The notes under the pieces: model-generated
What the model was told of the DNA's origin: nothing
Database searches by the model: none
The model's input: the letters and a program-made list of their open reading frames with translations, nothing else
Assembly: GCA_937957815.1 (NCBI GenBank)
Contig: CALFXN010000483.1
Coordinates: 1-5,779 of the forward strand
Length of the DNA stretch: 5,779 nucleotides
Reading direction: 5' to 3'
From: an uncultured Synergistales bacterium
Lineage (GTDB): Bacteria > Synergistota > Synergistia > Synergistales > Aminobacteriaceae
Position numbers and translations under genes: made by a program
Shown: in pieces, positions 5,414-5,779 of the stretch
How positions within the stretch are numbered: position 1 is the first letter of the stretch
How the letters are laid out: the number at the start of each line of letters is the position of its first letter

Positions 5414-5779
5414 CCAACGGTTTCTTCTTGCTTCCGATCCGGGGTTCCGCACCGGCTATGAGGCGTTTCAGATTCGCCCTGTGCCGTACGAGGACCATCA
5501 GGGCCAGACAGACTGTCGCGGCGATCGGTGCCGGTCCGGAACGCAACAGGACGAATGCGGCCGTCACTCCCCAGATGGAAACGAGCGACGCGAGGGAAAC
5601 GTACCTCCAGATTCCGAGAAGCAGGAACCATATCGCACCTCCGGCGAGAACCGCATAGCAGGAAACCGGCGGATCGAGAAAGAAGAGCATTCCGTAAGTC
5701 GTCGCGACCCCCTTCCCTCGTTCTCGATCGGACGGGTGGCCGCGCGGGCCATCGCCGAGCGCTGTCCGCAAAAGTTGTG
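5409..5779 (-). CDS. plsY: Glycerol-3-phosphate acyltransferase PlsY, C-terminal part (5' end outside window)
   Basis: This integral membrane enzyme transfers the acyl group of acyl-phosphate to glycerol-3-phosphate, giving lysophosphatidate, the first step of phospholipid synthesis. About 123 codons are present. The second family motif is seen as GKGVATTYG (about 20 codons after the TTG triplet at 5771). Hydrophobic spans follow (AVLAGGAIWFLLLGIW; the ASLVSIWGVTAAFVLL region; APIAATVCLALMVLV). The third motif, HRANLKRLIAGAEPRIGSKK, is near the C-terminus, only six codons before TGA (5411-5409). The TTG at 5771 is not the real start; the frame continues off the window. The stretch before GKGVAT is odd: it reads GHPSDRERGKG, whereas the family normally has about four more residues and a second Gly (GGKGVAT). 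No terminator separates it from the ctsR promoter. Confidence 0.9.
   Translation of the reverse strand, partial: QLLRTALGDGPRGHPSDRERGKGVATTYGMLFFLDPPVSCYAVLAGGAIWFLLLGIWRYVSLASLVSIWGVTAAFVLLRSGPAPIAATVCLALMVLVRHRANLKRLIAGAEPRIGSKKKPLD

Overview
The window reads as an ordinary bacterial chromosome segment with somewhat more G+C than A+T. Every gene I can support is on the minus strand, so transcription runs from the right end (5779) to the left end (1). In that order it holds: the 3' part of plsY (membrane glycerol-3-phosphate acyltransferase); a compact four-gene proteostasis operon, ctsR - clpC - SDH-type membrane serine protease - exported parvulin foldase; an intrinsic terminator; and the 5' part of an NhaC-family Na+/H+ antiporter gene. 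A possible 27-codon membrane-peptide ORF sits just in front of the antiporter gene. I see no RNA genes, mobile elements or CRISPR array.

The control region of the stress operon is well resolved. A near-consensus housekeeping promoter (TTGACT, 17 bp, TACAAT) lies between plsY and ctsR. A 17-bp tandem-heptad sequence closely matching the CtsR operator known from Gram-positive bacteria covers its -35 box and spacer. The plsY stop codon lies inside the same -35 box. This predicts classical autorepression: CtsR silences its own operon until heat or protein stress inactivates it. The operon ends at a strong hairpin plus T-tract 29 nt after the last stop codon.

The operon content is less classical. 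In Bacillus the order is ctsR-mcsA-mcsB-clpC. Here mcsA and mcsB are absent between ctsR and clpC, and clpC is followed by a membrane-anchored ClpP-fold serine protease and a secreted peptidyl-prolyl isomerase. One CtsR-controlled transcript would therefore cover a cytosolic unfoldase (with a ClpP-docking loop), a protease tethered to the membrane and predicted to face the cytosol, and a foldase outside the membrane. That layout is the most interesting thing in the window.

Organism: CtsR plus a UVR-type ClpC and PlsY points to Bacillota or a related lineage. The base composition, the missing mcsAB and the NhaC antiporter would also fit Synergistota. This placement is a low-confidence inference. 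Both ends of the window cut through genes, and the far right end (plsY upstream of about position 5725) looks abnormal for its family and may be either divergent or poor sequence.
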